DNA from: Larimichthys crocea
Lineage: Eukaryota > Chordata > Actinopteri > Sciaenidae
Assembly (NCBI RefSeq): GCF_000972845.2
Contig: NC_040032.1
Span: 21,872,248-21,936,247 of the forward strand
Reading direction: 5' to 3'
DNA: 64,000 bases
This document shows positions 58,656-64,000 of the stretch, piece after piece. The notes beneath the pieces were generated by a model. The model was not told where the DNA came from and searched no databases. It saw only the letters and a list, made by a program, of their open reading frames with translations. Every line of letters begins with the position of its first letter. Within the stretch, counting starts at the first letter, position 1. Position numbers and translations under genes: made by a program.

Positions 58656-60562
58656 CGGTTTTCCTCTTCCCCGATACAATGGAGGGGAATGGGATTTATC
58701 TTGTGGAGACTTTATTTGACCTCCCTCAAGGCACACTTGGCTGTCATTGAAAATGACTGACTCACTGACAGAACAAACAAATTACATTGTGCATTATTCA
58801 CTTTAACAGCATAGATTTCTTAATAAGATACATTTTGTTTGCTTATTTATTTCACAATATCTTTGGAAATGAGTGTGACATTTGTTCTTTTGTGTGTAAC
58901 TCCACTGAAACTTTGTACTTTGATTCCAGAGGACTCCTTTCTCACTGTTTATCAGCTGAATGTGAGCATTTGTTTTAAATGACACCTTTGTCCTTCATCT
59001 TTGTTTAGCTTGTATCATCTTTTTTTAGTTTTGACTGTATTTATTTCAAAATTTGTAATCGTCAGTTTCACGTGACACTACTGACCAATGATTTGAAATA
59101 GATGTTTCACATTCTAATTATCGGTTTAAATGACTGTATTGTGTTGTTGGCCCTATCGAACACACGTAATATGATGAGGCTGTGGGTTATCATGTTTAAA
59201 AAGCATCACTTCTTTTGGTCAATTTGTGTTTGAAATCATTTTGTTTAAGTTAAAGATGCAGCAATAGTTACATATATAGAATATATATAAATAAAAGACA
59301 ACGTCCTGCAATGTTTCAGGCGCAGAATATCAGTTTTGATTTGCACAAATGTACAAATCAGGCTCAGAGTCTGAGCTACAAATCCTAGCCGTGAAGACAA
59401 CAGACAGTTTATTGTTTTGGAGCTTTAACAGACCATTTACTTTTACTACAGCCACTTCACAACAGTTTTTCTTCTCAGTTATCTCTCACTTTCTAGTCTG
59501 TCTCATTATCTGGACACAGACAAGTCTCCAGCATGTCAGAAGCTGCTTTCTTCTTTTCTTATACATTTTATTGATAAGTGGTTGTCGTCTCCATGAACGT
59601 CTGCTCTCTGCTCATCTCCAGAAACTGTCCTCTATAACTGCTGTAATTTTGCCCGTCCTCAGCCAATAAAGATAAGAGCAGGACGGCAGGAATGTGGAGC
59701 GGAGAGGTGACAGTGATGGGATGAAGGGACGTAAACGGACATAAACTCCAACACTTCCTGTAACAACCAGTTAAACTTTTTTGTTTATCTGACAAGTTGT
59801 TTAACAGTTTATATAAATTAATGTCAGTTGTATCTCTCCAACACTACACGTTCACTGCTTTGTCACTTGCTCTTTTTATTTTTTTAACAGCAGCAGTTTG
59901 TTTGGAAAAAAAAAATCAGAAATCTAAATGTCATCAGCAGTAAGAGAAACATCATCACAGTGATTGAGTGACAGGTGTTTTCTTATTTGGAAGGATAGAG
60001 CACAGTGAAACAAAATTAAACATACAATCCATAAAATTAAGACAACACAATGTCTAGGAGCCAAAGGTAACATCTTCACATTGCTTGTTTTGTCCAAGAA
60101 GCAGTCAAAAACTCAGAGAGATATCGACTCTTCATTGATATAAAACAGAGAAAAAGATGCAAGTCCTCACATCTGAGACTGGATGTTTGACATTGCTGCC
60201 TGGAAAATTATGCAAATTATTAATTGGTTATAAAAATTGATGCCAATTATTTTTCTTACAATCTACTTGAGTTTGTTAAGATGAAGATCTCATTGATTCA
60301 CAAAAAGCATTTTATGGAAACATTAACAGTGTAAAAACTCTGTGAAGCAGTTTGCCTGCTTTATTAGGCCAACCTCATCCATCAGTGCTTCAAATGGTGA
60401 AGCTGATCAAGACTTATTTTGACAGGAAGGTTCCAAACTGGATCAATGAATGGAAGTTAAAAAAATATGATATGTTGAGACAGAATAACCTAAATGTGTG
60501 TGATTTGGTTAAAAAGACCCTGTAGATACAGTCATTTTGGGGGAATTTTGGGGGACAGACCC

Positions 60563-60564
<2 letters not shown>
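58656..60564. other. Gene-free AT-rich stretch
   Basis: Nothing recognised. Confidence 0.5.
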
Positions 60565-60597
<33 letters not shown>

Positions 60598-60669
60598 GAT
60601 ATATAGATATATATATTAGATATATAGATAAGATATATATAATATATCTAGATGTATATATTTATTTTA
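60565..60669. repeat. (TA)n and degenerate GATA/TATA satellite
   Basis: A pure TA run at 60565-60594 followed by AGATATATAGATATATATATTAGA-type units, partly self-complementary. Confidence 0.9.
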
Positions 60670-60958
60670 TATATTGTATTCATCCATGCTTCATCTGAGA
60701 AGAAGCCCGTAGTCAATAATAATTTAAAATCCTTCCTTTTTTATTATTTTAAAAAAATAATAATAATATTCTTTGAGCTTGCGAACATGAAAAACTATCT
60801 TCTAAACCAGTTAATTGAAAACATAACTAATAAAATAGTCAATAATTAAATATTGTTGCAGGAGAAAATATAATTCAGCATCAAATATACAAGCTTCACT
60901 CAGCCATGCTGATACTCTCACTGGTCAAAAGCATAAAATCAAGCCTCCCCCTCCACAG

Positions 60959-60960
<2 letters not shown>

Positions 60961-61001
<41 letters not shown>
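60961..61001. repeat. (CA)n microsatellite
   Basis: About twenty CA units. Confidence 0.97.
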
Positions 61002-61003
<2 letters not shown>

Positions 61004-61440
61004 CAGGTCCTGGTCTCTGGACTCGTGGACCACCAGCAGGTTGGGCTCTAATGATTTCACAGCAGCAGTTTTAACAGAGGGTAGCTGCTCTGTGTCAGAC
61101 GACCCCAGAGGATTTAAAAAAGCTGACAGTCAAAACATCGACATAAAGGTTTGACCCTGAGAAATCTAAAGGTGGAGACGGTTTAGGGACCGACTTTTCT
61201 AAAAGCATTTTAACACCAAAGAGGTTGAATATTTTAGAGTGGATAATAATAAGTTTTAGAACCTGGAAGGGAACAGCGTACTTTCATAAGTCTGCCCTAT
61301 GACACAGCAGCTTTCATAAGCTCATATGAACATCTTTTCCTTCAAATTTCATTATCATACCTAATAGCATTCATGTATGTTTGTTAAATTTTACTTATTG
61401 AAGTTTCTCATCTTATTCAATGAACTGTTTTCCAAATAAC

Positions 61441-61690
61441 GTCTAGTGTGTCAATATATAAATACGTTTTCATTAGTGTATAATCACCTGAAACTAAGAA
61501 TCATTATGTTTCTGTTACCTTAAAATGATCCTTTTATATCTTTCAGCAGTCCACCATGTTTCTAACTGACAAACTAAACACTGGCTCCAGATACAGCCTT
61601 TTGTGTTTTTAGCCACCATTTCTCATTCAAGCTAAGAAGGAGAGGGTGAGGCAAGGGGGTTGCAATCAACAACTAACACGGGTCCTTTAA
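61441..61690 (+). mobile_element. TTAA-type MITE, internally deleted copy
   Basis: GTCTAGTGTGTCA at the left, then GTTTTCATTAGTGTATAATC, CCTTTTATATCTTTC, CCACCATG, AAACACTGGCTC and GGGTTGCAATCAACA, ending GGTCCTTTAA. Same order as 38861-39163. Confidence 0.75.
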
Positions 61691-62895
61691 CTTAATGTAA
61701 CTTAACCTAATTCAAGGTAGTATTATTTATTTTTATACAGTTGCAGTTCAAGACATGTTTAGGAAGGTATTGTAAGGAATGTCTTGTGTTTTATTTATAA
61801 AATGAATCATATCTCAAAATCATATTTTTTTGCAAAACAACAATACTCTTGACAGGTTTAAATATTGTTTGAAATTACAAGTTATGGGTCACTGTGTTTT
61901 GTTCTCTTGCAAAAAGCTGTACTGTCAAATTGTTTCACATACACAGAATCCAGACTATATACAGTTACCATGTTTTCAACTGTAACGCTATAATGGCAGA
62001 TCCACTTATACAAACTTTTGCTGTGCCACAAAACACTGTTGGAGAAAGCACTACTTTAAATTTGAGTGGAAAGCGTCCAAATATACCGCATGTTGTACCG
62101 TACCATACTGTTATGTTTGTGTGTGTGAAAAGTATTAATTAATTATAATTTCTTTCTTTAATGTTATTGTTTGTTTCTCTCATGTTCTACAGGTTTGAAA
62201 TAAAGTGAATATAATATCAACATGTTAGCATCCTAGCATATATTCATTTAAGTGAATAGACATCTTACATTTTGGACAAATTATTTATCCTCTAATTATA
62301 TAATATATTAAGAAATGCATTTGTGTGGAGGCTGTTGTGTATAGAAACACTGCAGTGGTGTTGAGGTCATTGTGCTTGGTAACATAATTGCCCCACAGGC
62401 TCTTAATGGCGGAGGCAGCTAGTTAAAAGTCCCTGCTTGTCCATTCATACTCAGCTCTCTCTCCACTTCATTCTCCTGCTCATTAAAACAGTGAATGGGC
62501 CACAGATGTGGAGTCGCCCATTAGTTTTACCTGGAAGGAGCTTTGGGAGAGGTGAAGTTAGGAAGCGAAGTTAAACACCAGGGTGAGGGGCTTCATTTCC
62601 CCACTGGGGCCACCCAGGCTAAAAAATGTTTTCACTCACAGTGCTGTGAGGAGACGTGTTTGTCCACCAACGGATGTTACCTGCTGCAGGTAGAGAAACA
62701 GCTCAGGATATCCTGAAAGACAAGCTTAAGGGTATTTTACAACACACAAATATGTCGGATATGTTTGTCCTGTTTCCAAGGTCCTGCATCAATCTTTGGC
62801 CGACAAACAGATCCTTTACACCTGGTTCTGCTTATAGGATCAATATGTAGAGCGTCATCTTGAGTCCTAATCTCCAGCAGAGGTTAGTCACGGTT
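61691..62895. other. Gene-free stretch
   Basis: Nothing recognised; only short AT-driven frames. Confidence 0.5.
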
Positions 62896-63275
62896 TTAAA
62901 GGCCTAGTGTGTAAAATTTAGTGGGATGTATTCGTACAAGAGTGCAGAAATCGAATATAATATTCATAAGTGTACAATAAATAAATAGTAACAATAAAAA
63001 AATGTTGTATTTTGTGACCCTTTCGTTACCCTTTTGTATCCACAGAGGGAGCAAGTCCACTTCCATAGAGTCTGCCATGTTGAATTGCTATGAACAAACT
63101 GATGAACCAAACACTGTCTCTCGAGAGGGCCTTTTGCTTTTCTTTTTTTTTTTCTTCTTGTTTCGCAGTCACCATGGGTTCTCCAACAGGGAAGGGTGAG
63201 GAAAGGGGTATTCAGTTGGTTACAATCAGCAACCTCACCACTAGATGTCAGTAATTCCTGCACACTAGACCCTAA
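62896..63275 (+). mobile_element. TTAA-type MITE, full-length but diverged copy
   Basis: TTAAAGGCCTAGTGTGTAAA at the left, AATATAATATTCATAA, CAGAGGGAGCAAGTCCACTT, AACACTGTCTCTCGAGAGGG, GGGTATTCAGTTGGTTACAA and CACCACTAGATGTCAG, ending CACACTAGACCCTAAA. This copy keeps a longer interior than the one at 38861. Confidence 0.8.
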
Positions 63276-64000
63276 ACCATTTGAAAAAGAACAACAACCC
63301 CTAAAGAGGGTACATTCACAAGGTTTCTACACTATAGAAGTAAATAGCCCTCCATCCTCCAGTGGCCTTGTTTGGTTTAAAATAAGTATGTTATGTAATA
63401 TAACTTAAGTTGTGTGACATTTATAATGTTATGTGACTTAAATTCAAAGTTGACTTTTGGTTTCACACAGGACATGAACAGCAGCGAAAGTCCTCAATAA
63501 TTAGAGGTCTTTTAACAAGAAACGTAACTATGGGTCACAATAAGCTGCCTTCTTAAATGACATTTTGTTTTGTTTTGTTTTCTGGTGGGGACAGGCTGAA
63601 AGAAACAGATGTAGAAAGAGGTGCTGAAATCATCCAGTGGAGTGTAATTGGATGTGGGTTTCCATCAATGTGAAGTTAATTATAGCAAAAATTATCTTTC
63701 TCAGTTTAAGTGCAGATAACATTTTTAACATGCAACGAAAAAGCATTTTCTAACACAATCTGGTCTTAAACCTAACAATCAAAAAGGGTTAAAGTCATGC
63801 ATCCATTCTGAGTGTAGTAGCAGTTTGACTCAGCTGTGTTGAAACTCCCTCCTATCTGTAAAGACCCCAAAATAGCCTCGCGGCTCTGTGTCCCTTCCAG
63901 CAAATAGGCCTCATGATAGTGTCAGATCAGCTTCAGGAATGCAGCGACAAGCTCTCAGACTCAGATTGGATGCTTATCACAGCAACGTGAGCTCTGATTG
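63276..64000. other. Right end of window, no gene seen
   Basis: Unique AT-rich sequence; nothing recognised. Confidence 0.5.

Overview
The window looks like genomic DNA of a teleost fish, probably a spiny-rayed (percomorph) species. It is AT-rich and has spliced vertebrate genes with GT-AG introns. It carries several CA/TG, GA and TA microsatellites and relics of repeat families that I recognise from teleost genomes: Tc1-like transposons, L2/Rex1-like LINEs, a hAT element, and a TTAA-flanked MITE. I found no bacterial, viral or CRISPR-type system and no rRNA or tRNA gene.

Two real protein-coding genes can be supported, both in the right third. sap30l is on the + strand: four coding exons between 41894 and 48626, 178 aa, encoding a Sin3A/HDAC corepressor-associated protein. 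hand1 is on the - strand: two coding exons between 54422 and 52968, 191 aa, encoding a cardiac/mesodermal bHLH factor. The genes converge, with predicted 3' ends about 1 kb apart. As I recall, this is the same neighbour order and orientation as human 5q33.2 (SAP30L then HAND1).

Positions 1-41200 form a gene-free flank. No conserved exon was recognised there, including none of GALNT10, which lies next to SAP30L in human. The flank holds unique AT-rich DNA and these relics: Tc1-like at about 6560, 30330 and 38390; LINE fragments at about 9580, 19880, 25890, 28660 and 39390; a hAT element at 31675-32382 with a perfect 8-bp target-site duplication; and copies of a short inverted-repeat element at 19499 and 38861. 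It also holds a GC-richer, proline-rich coding-like relic at about 22600-23640 and several short tandem duplications. A few unique islands look constrained by eye (for example 16370-16560 and 37540-38300) and could be long-range regulatory elements of hand1.

Positions 41200-50580 are the sap30l promoter, 5'UTR, exons and introns. Intron 1 contains a dispersed repeat that was itself interrupted by a LINE tail. Positions 51500-54830 are hand1 (3'UTR, exon 2, intron, exon 1, TATA promoter). Upstream of hand1, 55720-55936 holds four same-strand GATA motifs and a T-box-like site, a plausible cardiac enhancer. From 56000 to the end there is no gene, only AT-rich DNA, microsatellites and MITE copies.

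sap30l is a broadly used chromatin corepressor gene and hand1 a tissue-restricted developmental regulator. Their shared neighbourhood and the large gene-free flank fit a regulatory block centred on hand1. All family assignments come from reading translated and nucleotide sequence by eye; no database search was run.
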